This document shows, one piece after another, positions 1 to 7,217 of a DNA stretch of 64,000 bases. The notes beneath the pieces are model-generated. The model saw only the letters and a program-made list of their open reading frames with translations. It did not search any database and was not told the DNA's origin. The position numbers and the translations under genes were made by a program. The stretch is from Clostridium sp. 'deep sea' (GTDB lineage Bacteria; Bacillota; UBA994; PWPR01), in the NCBI RefSeq assembly GCF_014931565.1, contig NZ_CP063353.1:1922001-1986000 (forward strand), given 5' to 3'. Position 1 is the stretch's first letter; the number at the start of each line of letters is the position of its first letter.

Positions 1-400
1 GCCCTTCGTCGGTATGTACAAAAGCTAAGGTTTTGCCTTCTTTTAAGGCTGCCTCATATTTGCGACCTTGATTGCTGGTAACACCCCAGCTACCTAAGCC
101 ACCTATTAATCCACCAGCAGATGCACCTGTAAGCAATGCTGTTATAGGTCCAGCTGCTAACAAGGGTCCTATACCAGGTACAGCAATGGCACTTGCTCCT
201 AACGCCAAACCTGCTAAACCGCCAACTATTCCCCCAGTAGCCGCACCAGATGCCATTGATGATCCTTGCTCTAGTCGAGCGCTATGTCCTTCGGGGTTAG
301 ATATGATGGATATTTCTTGATCATATCCTGCTTCTCTTAAACGGTTAACTGCCATTTCTGCTTCTTCTCTACTATTAAAAGTTCCTACTACGGTTCTCAT
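1..400 (-). CDS. General-stress-type protein, cut by the left window edge
   Basis: The coding strand runs leftwards from an ATG at 398-400, behind a strong AAGGAGG about 7 bases upstream, and leaves the window still open. The first 133 residues are visible. They begin MRTVVGTFNSREEAEMAV, a beta-alpha start typical of the small ferredoxin-like domain of Bacillus YflT/GS17M-type stress proteins. A Gly/Ala-rich hydrophobic stretch follows at about residues 45-110, with repeated GG and AG pairs like a glycine-zipper membrane segment, and then a polar region. The C-terminus lies outside the window. The family has no firm biochemical role, so the call rests on the N-terminal pattern plus the glycine-rich middle. 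Confidence 0.7.
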   Translation of the reverse strand, partial: MRTVVGTFNSREEAEMAVNRLREAGYDQEISIISNPEGHSARLEQGSSMASGAATGGIVGGLAGLALGASAIAVPGIGPLLAAGPITALLTGASAGGLIGGLGSWGVTSNQGRKYEAALKEGKTLAFVHTDEG

Positions 401-495
401 ATTTTAACCTCCTTTTTTGGCTCGTTTTAGTGTACCCCAAAGGTATTGTTAAAATACTAATTGTTATTTTATCTACTACCCCTACCCTCTACTTT

Positions 496-1428
496 TTATT
501 CTTTTACTATTTTATCTTTATCAATTTTATAATATGTTGGGTTTACAAGTTTTTGATACTTGTTACCATGTGAATCTAGTGCTTTAACAAGAAAGTAAAT
601 TTCAACATCTTTATAGTGTTTTTTCTTTATTTCACTTTGGTAATAATCATATTGTTTGAAGCTTATTTTGTACTCACCAGAAAACTCTTTATTGTAAATA
701 GCATTACTTGAATAAGAATAACCCATACTATTGATTTTTTTTGATATGTAACCAATATTATTATGTAAATCAATATCACCTATTTTTTGCAATCCCATGT
801 AAACCTCGGCTGTTATTTCTAAGATATTATTTTTATAATCCTCTTTTTTTGCTGTACCAATTAAAAGTTTAGGAGGTAATAAATTTACTGATATATAAAA
901 CTCTACAAAAGCATCTTCAGCTGTTTTATGAATACCGTATCTATCTCCTTCTATTAATATATTAGTATTCTTATTGGTATTTATATAACCAAGTTTTTCT
1001 TTTCGCTGTTTATCTCCACTTTTACTAATAATATAAGCCTCATAACTACTACAATTAACTTTAGTATTTATGTAGTAATTAAAAGAACTTAATTTTTGTA
1101 ATTTATACTCTTGTTCTTCACTTTGGCTATTAACTAAAACTAAATATAGTTGTTCATTTTTAGTTATCTCTTTAACAGCTATTTTAAAGTTAAGATTAGC
1201 TGATTTATCATTAATAGTTACTGAGTAAGTAGCTTTATTTATCCACTTGCTAATATCATTTATATTATTATTGTTTTCTTCATTTTCACTATATGTCACT
1301 ATTTGAACATGCTGTTTTAAAGATTGCTCTAAAGTATCTATTCGAATATGTAAAATAAGGTTATTATATAGATTTGTTAACGTGGTGAATAATAAAATAA
1401 CAAGCAGTACATTTGTAAATTTTTTCAT
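496..1428 (-). CDS. Membrane-anchored exported protein of unknown function
   Basis: The product has 310 residues. The start at 1428 follows a GAGAGG ribosome-binding site. One hydrophobic N-terminal segment (about residues 5-27) precedes a short possible coiled coil and a long polar, Lys/Asn-rich part, so the protein is probably held in the membrane with its bulk outside. The C-terminal half alternates short hydrophobic and polar stretches, as beta-sandwich domains do, but I recognise no named family and no catalytic motif. It is monocistronic and divergent from the transporter-like gene that starts at 1639; the shared upstream region holds nested inverted repeats (1502-1559). The function is unknown. 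Confidence 0.6.
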   Translation of the reverse strand: MKKFTNVLLVILLFTTLTNLYNNLILHIRIDTLEQSLKQHVQIVTYSENEENNNNINDISKWINKATYSVTINDKSANLNFKIAVKEITKNEQLYLVLVNSQSEEQEYKLQKLSSFNYYINTKVNCSSYEAYIISKSGDKQRKEKLGYINTNKNTNILIEGDRYGIHKTAEDAFVEFYISVNLLPPKLLIGTAKKEDYKNNILEITAEVYMGLQKIGDIDLHNNIGYISKKINSMGYSYSSNAIYNKEFSGEYKISFKQYDYYQSEIKKKHYKDVEIYFLVKALDSHGNKYQKLVNPTYYKIDKDKIVKE

Positions 1429-1501
1429 ATGTGTCCTCTCTATAATAAGTTATCTAGTACTCCTTTATAATAACATTTTCCATGTATTATATGACAGTTT
1501 T

Positions 1502-1559
1502 TCTTAATAATTTCTTAGTTGTAAATGCAATTAAGAAATACAATGTTAAATTATTAAGA
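1502..1559. repeat. Nested inverted repeats in a divergent intergenic region
   Basis: An inner pair (TTTCTTAGTTG at 1511-1521, CAATTAAGAAA at 1528-1538) lies inside an outer pair of 9-base arms (TCTTAATAA at 1502-1510, TTATTAAGA at 1551-1559). The outer arms are perfect and the inner pair has one G-T wobble. The structure sits between two divergent genes and ends 15 bases before a -35 box. It could be an operator for a dimeric regulator or a structured leader; the sequence does not decide between these. Confidence 0.4.
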
Positions 1560-1573
1560 TTAACATAAACATA

Positions 1574-1602
1574 TTGACTATTGTTTTAGCATATGGTCTA
1601 AT
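1574..1602 (+). promoter_or_regulatory. Predicted SigA-type promoter for the gene at 1639
   Basis: TTGACT (1574-1579) and TCTAAT (1597-1602) are separated by 17 bases, each one mismatch from consensus. The start codon at 1639 is about 37 bases past the -10 box. Confidence 0.6.
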
Positions 1603-1638
1603 TACCGTGATATTTTGAAAGGTGAAGGGTATAATCTT

Positions 1639-2973
1639 ATGAAAGATTTTGCTAACTCTCAACAAGCTGATAAATCCCTTACTTTTGCTGAGATTTTAAG
1701 GTTTTATTTACCATTGGCTACTGCCGCTGTTATTATGATTGGCAGTGTTAATGTAGTTAACTCAGCACTTAGTAAAACCCCTAACCCCCAGGCTGCATTG
1801 GCTGCTTTTGCTATTGCTTTTAGCTACGCCGAAATGGTTTCTGCTCCTTGTTTTTCTGGAATGAATATGATGATTACCTTGGGCAGAGATCGTAAGTATT
1901 TTATAAATACCTTTAAGTTTATGATAAAGGTAACTGCTGTAGCAATGTGTTTTATTGGAGTTTTGGCGTTTACCCCTGTAGGTAAATTTGTTGCTCTTAA
2001 TATTGGTGGAGCTTCTCTTAATTTATATAAAGATATAACAACTGTATGGAGATTTTCGCTAATATTGCCTTTTGTATATTTAATTATTTCTACAAGTAGA
2101 TCTGTTTTGCTTACCGAGCAAAAAACTATTTATGTAACTATTGCACGTGGTTTAAGACTTGTTGTTATGCTTACTTTGGCTGCCTTTTTACCTTTATTAA
2201 AGGGTTTATCTGGAGCGGCTATTGGAGTACTGATTATGTTGGCAGGTATGGGCACAGAGGGATTAGTAGCTCTGGTACCAGCGGCTATTTTGTTTAAAAA
2301 ATGGCATACAGAACCAAATGATGTGCCTGAAAAAAACTACCCTGCAACTCAAGCAGCTGTACTAAAGTTTATAACACCTTTAATGGTTACTTCTTTAATG
2401 TGGGGTATAAGTAGGCCTTTATTATATGCTGGCTTGGCGAGACTTAATTTAGGTGAGTTAAGCATTGCCACTTACAAAGTTGCCAATAACTTTACATGGC
2501 TGTTTATGGTTTTAGTACAAGACAACGTAAAACATATAACCGTTGCCTTTTTACGTAATAATCCTAATCACAAAAAACATATTATTAAGTTTTCAGCTAT
2601 TGCTAGCTTAGCAGTTACTGCTTTAATTTTAGTCTCTGTATTTACACCAATTGGTGAGTATTTATTAACCAATGTAATTGGGGTAGATAAAAGCATGGCA
2701 GTTGCTTGTACAGCTCCGATTTTAGTTTTTGCTTTTTATCCTATTCTGTTAACTCTAGAAGAGCATTATCAGGCAAGATTACTGCTTAAAGGTGAAACCA
2801 AACCTATTGGCTTTGCTAAAGTGTTAAATATTGTTGCTATAGGTATAACAGTATTTACAATTGCAGCTATTTATCCTAATATGGGAGCTGTAACAGGCTC
2901 AATTGCTTTAAGTGTAGGTATGTTAGTTGAGGCTTTAATTGTAAGGCATTATGCTGTAAAGTTTAGAGCTTAA
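1639..2973 (+). CDS. Polytopic membrane protein of the MOP flippase superfamily, ANKH-like
   Basis: I place the start at ATG 1639 (444 residues), behind AAGGTGAAGGG. An in-frame TTG at 1615 lies upstream of that site and is less likely. The protein is almost wholly hydrophobic, with about 12 predicted membrane segments and short charged loops. The opening (FYLPLATAAVIMIGSVNVV, then ALSKTPNPQAALAAFAIA) has the layout of progressive-ankylosis (ANKH) and related MATE/polysaccharide-flippase proteins: a polar residue in the first helix and a conserved Pro/Ala loop after it. These families move organic anions, drugs or lipid-linked sugars. The substrate here is unknown. The gene stands alone with its own promoter and a strong terminator. 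Confidence 0.6.
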   Translation: MKDFANSQQADKSLTFAEILRFYLPLATAAVIMIGSVNVVNSALSKTPNPQAALAAFAIAFSYAEMVSAPCFSGMNMMITLGRDRKYFINTFKFMIKVTAVAMCFIGVLAFTPVGKFVALNIGGASLNLYKDITTVWRFSLILPFVYLIISTSRSVLLTEQKTIYVTIARGLRLVVMLTLAAFLPLLKGLSGAAIGVLIMLAGMGTEGLVALVPAAILFKKWHTEPNDVPEKNYPATQAAVLKFITPLMVTSLMWGISRPLLYAGLARLNLGELSIATYKVANNFTWLFMVLVQDNVKHITVAFLRNNPNHKKHIIKFSAIASLAVTALILVSVFTPIGEYLLTNVIGVDKSMAVACTAPILVFAFYPILLTLEEHYQARLLLKGETKPIGFAKVLNIVAIGITVFTIAAIYPNMGAVTGSIALSVGMLVEALIVRHYAVKFRA

Positions 2974-3063
2974 AACAGCAATTAAACGATTGACTAAAGC
3001 AAACCATTTCATTATGAAATACAACAACACAAATGTTGATCACTATAGTTAAAAAAATAACAG

Positions 3064-3096
3064 AAGGGGTTTGGAGCTAATCTAAATCCCTTTTTT
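3064..3096 (+). terminator. Rho-independent terminator
   Basis: A 12-pair stem (3064-3075 with 3081-3092, including two G-T pairs) closes on loop GCTAA and runs into six T. It ends the transcript of the membrane protein gene that stops at 2973. Confidence 0.85.
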
Positions 3097-3369
3097 AGTT
3101 ACCTTATATATTTTTATAGCTGATAAACATAATAAATTAAAAAGTTTTCACTCACCGCCACAGAAAATTTTTTCTTTTCCTAACATATAGATTCTTTCCA
3201 ATATTTTTTAAATATTCAAACAACTTAGTCATACTGTGTTAAAAGACCCTCGTAATAGGGTAAAGTATGATAAGGCCTTTTATGCATGTGGTAGTAACAG
3301 TATAAAATAAGTTAAAGTAAAACTACCACTTGTTAGGAAAATTGGGGGAGGTATAAGGGGAGGTATAAT
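3097..3369 (+). other. Gene-free leader of the flavodoxin/ferredoxin gene
   Basis: There is no coding signal. Two small inverted repeats are visible: ACCCT/AGGGT near 3246-3261, and GTGGTAGT (3288-3295) paired with ACTACCAC (3322-3329). A duplicated GGGGAGGTATAA follows just before the start codon, giving two overlapping ribosome-binding sites. The longer stem could shape the 5' end of the mRNA. It matches no riboswitch class that I know. Confidence 0.3.
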
Positions 3370-4200
3370 ATGAAAGCAGTTATTTTTTACTTTAGTGGTA
3401 CAGGTAATACATGGTTTATCTCGCAAAAACTAAAAGAAGAACTTACCAAAAATAATTATAAGGTGAACTGGTACTCTATTGAAAACTCAACATTAACAAA
3501 TAAAGAAAGTCTTGTTAACTTAATTACAGAATCACATCTTATTATTATTGGGTATCCTACCTATTCCTCGAATTTACCTTTGCCCATGCAAAAGTTTATA
3601 AACAATTTGCCTCAACAGCATAACAAAAATACTGCTGTTTTTTGCACCCAATCTTTATCATCTAGTGATGGAGCAATATTTATAAAAAATCAATTAAAAA
3701 GTAAGGGTTACCTTTTACAACAAGCTATTCACTTTGTTATGACTAATAATTTTTACACACCTTTAGCTAAGTTATTGCCTGCTGGAGATTATGACAAAAT
3801 AGCGAAAAGAAATAAAAAGGCTAGTAAGAAGGTTAAGTATTTTGTTAGTAAAATTATTAAAAATGAAAAGCTAACTACAGGTGATAATTTTATTTGTCAT
3901 CTTATAGGTAACAGTCACCGTAAAAATTATAGCTCAACTATTAAAAAATTTAATGATGTTATGTATGTTAATAACAAGTGTACAAACTGTAATTTATGTG
4001 TAAACAGCTGCCCTGTTAATAATATTACAAATAAAAATAATAGTATTCAGATTAATGACAATTGTTGTTTATGTATGAGATGTTATAATTTTTGCCCAAC
4101 AGCGGCTATTAATATTACAAGTAAAAGTGAGGATATTGTTAAGTATCCTAGGTTTAAAGGTCCTATAAAGGGCTTTGAGATAAATTGTTTAAAAAAATGA
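3370..4200 (+). CDS. EFR1-type flavodoxin / 2[4Fe-4S] ferredoxin fusion protein
   Basis: The product has 276 residues. The N-terminal half is flavodoxin-like: the opening MKAVIFYFSGTGNTWFIS carries the SGTGNT phosphate-binding loop for FMN. The C-terminal quarter carries two four-cysteine clusters, CTNCNLCVNSCP and CCLCMRCYNFCP, the usual pattern for two [4Fe-4S] centres. The combination is characteristic of EFR1-type proteins, which probably pass electrons between a flavin and iron-sulfur partners in anaerobes. The partner is unknown. Two overlapping GGGGAGG sites precede the ATG, so translation should be strong. The gene stands alone and ends in a strong hairpin. Confidence 0.85.
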   Translation: MKAVIFYFSGTGNTWFISQKLKEELTKNNYKVNWYSIENSTLTNKESLVNLITESHLIIIGYPTYSSNLPLPMQKFINNLPQQHNKNTAVFCTQSLSSSDGAIFIKNQLKSKGYLLQQAIHFVMTNNFYTPLAKLLPAGDYDKIAKRNKKASKKVKYFVSKIIKNEKLTTGDNFICHLIGNSHRKNYSSTIKKFNDVMYVNNKCTNCNLCVNSCPVNNITNKNNSIQINDNCCLCMRCYNFCPTAAINITSKSEDIVKYPRFKGPIKGFEINCLKK

Positions 4201-4220
4201 TTTAATAAAGTATTTATAAA

Positions 4221-4254
4221 GTAACAAAGCAGGGCATCTGCCCTGCTTTGTTAC
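4221..4254. terminator. Perfect 16-bp hairpin between convergent genes
   Basis: GTAACAAAGCAGGGCA (4221-4236) is exactly complementary to 4239-4254. The following bases are T-rich on the plus strand only. It lies just after the flavodoxin/ferredoxin gene and faces the convergent MATE gene, so it probably ends the first and perhaps both. Confidence 0.75.
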
Positions 4255-4277
4255 TGTTGTTTGTTAGGCTGTTAAAT

Positions 4278-4364
4278 CACTTTAGTGCCGGAGTACGGGT
4301 AGCACTAAAAGTGTGAGAGAGAAATAAAATCTATCTTAAAAGGTTTGCAAAAATTGCAATCCTT
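4278..4364. other. Two consecutive hairpins of unknown role
   Basis: CACTTTAGTGC (4278-4288) pairs with GCACTAAAAGTG (4302-4313), with one bulged base and a GC-rich 13-base loop. AAGGTTTGCAA (4340-4350) pairs with TTGCAATCCTT (4354-4364), with one mismatch. Neither is followed by a T run. Standing beyond a terminator between convergent genes, they could be a small RNA, a mobile-element scar or a 3' end of the MATE transcript. Confidence 0.3.
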
Positions 4365-4488
4365 GAAAACTAGGTTTGAAAAGCGTAGCGTTTACTACAC
4401 CTTCATATTTATTGTAAATTAATTATTGTTCTTTACACTTATATTAAACTAAAAGATATAAGCAACATTGTGGCATGAATGTAATAAA

Positions 4489-5877
4489 TCATGCATTTAC
4501 TGGACTTAGTTGTAATTGTTTTTCATTATTTTGACTGTTTACTAGCTCTTTTAGTTCCTTTTGTATTCTACTTGCCATATAGGCTGTTAAACAAAAAGAT
4601 AACGCTGCTGCTACAGGCTGACTCATTAATACCCCTTCCAAATTGAATATCTTAGGTAATATTATAATTGCAGGTATTAAAAATATACCTTGTCGTGCTG
4701 TACTTAATATTAAAGCAGATTTAGCTCTACCGAAAGCCATAAACAAGGTGTTATACATTATTGTAAAACCAAAGGTTGGCAATACAACACTGTAGTATCT
4801 CAGCATTTTAACACCTGTATTAATTACCTCTGGTTTATTAGAAAATGCAGAAACAATAGCAGGTGCTGCTATAAAAATTAAACCAGATATTATAAGGCAG
4901 TAAATTGTGCTCCATTGAACTGCAATTTTAACTGTTTTTTGAACACGGTCATATTTTTTTGCTCCAAAGTTATAACCTGCAAGGGGTTGAAATCCCTGTG
5001 AAAAACCAAATAATACATAAAAAGCAACCATAATTACTCTATTTGTTACCCCTACTGCTGCAACTGCAGCATCTCCATATACAACAGCTGCTGAGTTCAT
5101 CATACCCATACTCAAACTAGCTAAGCCTTGCCTTAGTAGGGTTGGAATACCTATTTTAAATATCTCTGAGTATATCTCTCTTGAAAAAGTGAAATTCCCT
5201 AAACTTAATTTTAAGTAGCTTTTTTTGCTTAGATAGTAGTAAAGTAAAATAACGGTTGTAACGGCTTGTGAAATAACGGTAGCCAATGCCGCACCCCTTA
5301 CCCCCATATTAAACATAAAGATTAAGATTGGATCTAAGGCTATATTAAGTACTGCTCCCGAAACCATACCTATCATACTAATTTTAGCGCTACCTTCAGC
5401 TCTTAACATATTATTAAGAGCCATATTACTCATTGTAAAAATTGATCCACAAATAATAATTACTGCATAATCACGAGCAAAAGGCATTATTGTTTTTGAT
5501 GCCCCAAACATAGCTAATACTGGCTCTAAAAAAACTAGTCCTAAACAGGTAAAAATTATTGAACAAGCTATACTAGATACTAAGGTTACAATAACTGTTT
5601 GATTAGCTCTTTTAGTATTTTTTTGACCTAATAAACGGGAGATATAAGATGCTGATCCAGAACCAAACATCATTCCTATAGCCGAAACTAACATAAAGAA
5701 AGGAAATACAACTGTTACTGCTCCTAAGGCCTCTGTTCCTAAACTAGAAACAAAGAGTGTGTCTACTACATTATAAATAGCACTAACTAACATGCCTATT
5801 ATTGCAGGAATAGCAAGCTTAATTAAAACCCTAGATATTTTATCTTTTCCTAACATTTCTGCTCTTTTTTCTTGCAC
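4489..5877 (-). CDS. MATE-family multidrug/cation exporter
   Basis: The product has 462 residues and begins at a GTG (5875-5877) behind AAGGGG. Twelve membrane segments are predicted in two similar halves, as in MATE transporters. The N-terminal signature IKLAIPAIIGMLVSAIYNVVDTLFV, the motif GSGSASYISRLLG after helix 2, and ALNNMLRAEG are typical of the DinF/MepA branch, which exports cationic drugs in exchange for Na+ or H+. The mate to the first motif recurs in the second half (IGIPTLLRQGLASLSMG). The gene is monocistronic. Its promoter is close to perfect and carries an operator palindrome in the spacer, so it is probably repressed until a substrate or regulator signal appears. No regulator gene lies next to it. 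Confidence 0.9.
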   Translation of the reverse strand: MQEKRAEMLGKDKISRVLIKLAIPAIIGMLVSAIYNVVDTLFVSSLGTEALGAVTVVFPFFMLVSAIGMMFGSGSASYISRLLGQKNTKRANQTVIVTLVSSIACSIIFTCLGLVFLEPVLAMFGASKTIMPFARDYAVIIICGSIFTMSNMALNNMLRAEGSAKISMIGMVSGAVLNIALDPILIFMFNMGVRGAALATVISQAVTTVILLYYYLSKKSYLKLSLGNFTFSREIYSEIFKIGIPTLLRQGLASLSMGMMNSAAVVYGDAAVAAVGVTNRVIMVAFYVLFGFSQGFQPLAGYNFGAKKYDRVQKTVKIAVQWSTIYCLIISGLIFIAAPAIVSAFSNKPEVINTGVKMLRYYSVVLPTFGFTIMYNTLFMAFGRAKSALILSTARQGIFLIPAIIILPKIFNLEGVLMSQPVAAALSFCLTAYMASRIQKELKELVNSQNNEKQLQLSPVNA

Positions 5878-5912
5878 TATTGTGGCCCCTTTCTTTTTGA
5901 TGTATGGTGAAT

Positions 5913-5941
5913 ATTATATTGAACAATGTTCATAATGTCAA
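5913..5941 (-). promoter_or_regulatory. Consensus SigA promoter of the MATE gene
   Basis: On the minus strand TTGACA (5936-5941) and TATAAT (5913-5918) are both exact consensus boxes, separated by 17 bases. The start codon follows about 36 bases after the -10 box. Confidence 0.85.
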
Positions 5942-5961
5942 TGGTCTTTTGAACTATGTTC
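5921..5961. promoter_or_regulatory. Two operator-like palindromes at the MATE promoter
   Basis: GAACAATGTTC (5921-5931) and GAACTATGTTC (5951-5961) share the form TTGAACWATGTTCAT. Their centres are 30 bases apart, about three helical turns. The first fills the -35/-10 spacer and the second lies just upstream of the -35 box, a layout for cooperative repression. The three-base centre excludes a standard LexA box, which has four. A MarR- or TetR-type repressor is my guess. Confidence 0.6.
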
Positions 5962-6108
5962 ATTAATACCCCCTAAAATACAAGTTAATTTTTAAAAAAT
6001 GCTTATATCATTAAACAATCATGTAATAAATTTGGGTAAAATATAATACTATATTTGTTGTATTAATAAAGTTTTTTTTCTTATTAGGGTAATTTAGAGG
6101 AGAATTAT

Positions 6109-6171
6109 ATGAGAATTAAGTTAATACTGTGGAAATTGACTAAACACCTTAAACAAACAGTAAGTCTTTAG
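6109..6171 (+). CDS. Possible 20-residue basic peptide
   Basis: An ATG at 6109, 7 bases after an AGAGGAG site, opens a 20-codon frame (MRIKLILWKLTKHLKQTVSL) ending in TAG. The peptide is basic and amphipathic. A Shine-Dalgarno match this good is uncommon by chance, but short frames arise often in AT-rich DNA and I see no strong promoter. It may be a genuine small protein, a leader peptide or chance. Confidence 0.25.
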   Translation: MRIKLILWKLTKHLKQTVSL

Positions 6172-6257
6172 TCATTATACTTACTTATTGATGGAGCAAA
6201 TAGCTACAATGTAATTTCAATGTAAATGCTAAGTTATATGATTTAGCTTTAAAACAT

Positions 6258-6291
6258 AATATTCTTTTTACTCTCTGGTAAAAAGAATATT
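6258..6291. terminator. Hairpin terminator
   Basis: AATATTCTTTTTAC (6258-6271) is exactly complementary to 6278-6291, around loop TCTCTG. It lies just past the stop of the minus-strand ferritin-like gene, and a short T run follows on that strand. Confidence 0.65.
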
Positions 6292-6320
6292 AACTCTTTA
6301 TATAATTATTATTTTAATGT

Positions 6321-6815
6321 TTACTTACAGCAATTATCTAGCTTTGCGGCTTTAAACAATTCTATATGCTGTTTTTCATCTTCAATTATAGCTGTTAATA
6401 AGGCTGTAACTGGGGTTTTGTTTATTAGTTTTATATGTTTTTGGTACTGCGCAATAGCATCATACTCTGCTTTAATTGCGGTATTTAAGATTCTACATAT
6501 GCCTCTTTTATATGGAAAATAAGAGCCTTTCCAATAGGTAAATCCTTCTTTCTTTTTTGGCACCCCAATTTTAGGGTCTCCACCAAAGGCTATAATGGCT
6601 TTTCCTAATGCATGCATATGGTGCATTTCTTCAATAGCTACTCGCTCAAATATTTGTGCTGTTTTTTCATATTTTTTTGCCAATATAAAATGGTCATATA
6701 AGTATAAGTTAATGGCTGTTATCTCCGAAACTAAACCTGCATAATCTTTTTGTAATAGATAAGCATAGTATCGATTATGTTTAACGTTTTTTATTTCTGG
6801 ATATTTATGTTCCAT
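6321..6815 (-). CDS. Ferritin-like diiron protein (rubrerythrin-type four-helix fold)
   Basis: The product has 164 residues; the start is supported by AAGGAGGG. Two halves each carry a metal-ligand pattern of the ferritin-like superfamily: E...EEMHH in the first half (AIEEMHHMHALGKAI) and E...EDEKQH in the second (KAEYDA then IIEDEKQHIELF). These place Glu and His residues for a dinuclear iron or manganese site in a four-helix bundle. The short length and the absence of a rubredoxin-like C-terminal CxxC pair separate it from classic rubrerythrin. Peroxide removal or metal storage is the family-level inference. It is monocistronic, with a hairpin terminator downstream. Confidence 0.75.
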   Translation of the reverse strand: MEHKYPEIKNVKHNRYYAYLLQKDYAGLVSEITAINLYLYDHFILAKKYEKTAQIFERVAIEEMHHMHALGKAIIAFGGDPKIGVPKKKEGFTYWKGSYFPYKRGICRILNTAIKAEYDAIAQYQKHIKLINKTPVTALLTAIIEDEKQHIELFKAAKLDNCCK

Positions 6816-6900
6816 TTAAGCCCTCCTTTATTTTAGTATATTCTTTTATGTTTAAGAGGGTTAGTCTTATTTTATTGGTTAGCTATGAAAACCAAAAGCT

Positions 6901-6934
6901 ATAACGCAGAGTGGCACTTTTATGGAAATTTCAC
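6901..6934 (+). repeat. Direct repeat, copy 1 (34 bp)
   Basis: The copy begins ATAACGCAGAGTGG and ends TTTTATGGAAATTTCAC. It recurs almost exactly at 7127-7161, with one extra base and one substitution. The two copies occupy a 400-base gene-free interval and show no coding sense. Confidence 0.6.
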
Positions 6935-7126
6935 TTACCTATGCATATTTCTAATAATTTGATGATATTAAGGCATTAGTAAATTTTTTCATGTACTTTA
7001 TCCTTTTTTAATCATTACTTATTGTTAAACAATGATGATAATTTTCAGAATAGTTTTCAATCAAGGCGTAAACAAATTTTTAACTGAAGCTATACATGAG
7101 GTATGCTGAAGTTTACAAATTTGTTT

Positions 7127-7161
7127 ATAACGCAGAGTGGGAACTTTTATGGAAATTTCAC
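7127..7161 (+). repeat. Direct repeat, copy 2 (35 bp)
   Basis: This is the second copy of the element at 6901-6934, in the same orientation and 226 bases away. It ends 9 bases before the LexA box of the radical-SAM gene, so it could affect that promoter region. Its role is unknown. Confidence 0.6.
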
Positions 7162-7169
7162 ATTGTTTA

Positions 7170-7183
7170 CGAACATATGTTTG
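7170..7183 (+). promoter_or_regulatory. LexA (SOS) box
   Basis: CGAACATATGTTTG fits the Firmicutes LexA site CGAACRNRYGTTYG at every position. It lies 12 bases upstream of the -10 box of the radical-SAM gene, where bound LexA would cover the -35 region. Confidence 0.8.
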
Positions 7184-7191
7184 CGTAACTG

Positions 7192-7200
7192 TGGTATAAT
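7192..7200 (+). promoter_or_regulatory. Extended -10 promoter element
   Basis: TGGTATAAT (7192-7200) is a TGN-extended -10 element with a perfect TATAAT. No good -35 box lies at 17 bases, which fits extended -10 promoters. Transcription would start near 7207, about 11 bases before the start codon. Confidence 0.6.
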
Positions 7201-7217
7201 ACTCATAGGTGATAATT

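Noticed and set aside
4255-4290. GTTAGGC motif as an integron attC site
   Set aside because: Only one core-like half is present and there is no matching complementary half, cassette or integrase.
5921-5961. GAACnnnGTTC palindromes as LexA boxes
   Set aside because: LexA sites in Firmicutes have four bases between the GAAC and GTTC halves; these have three, so a different regulator is more likely.
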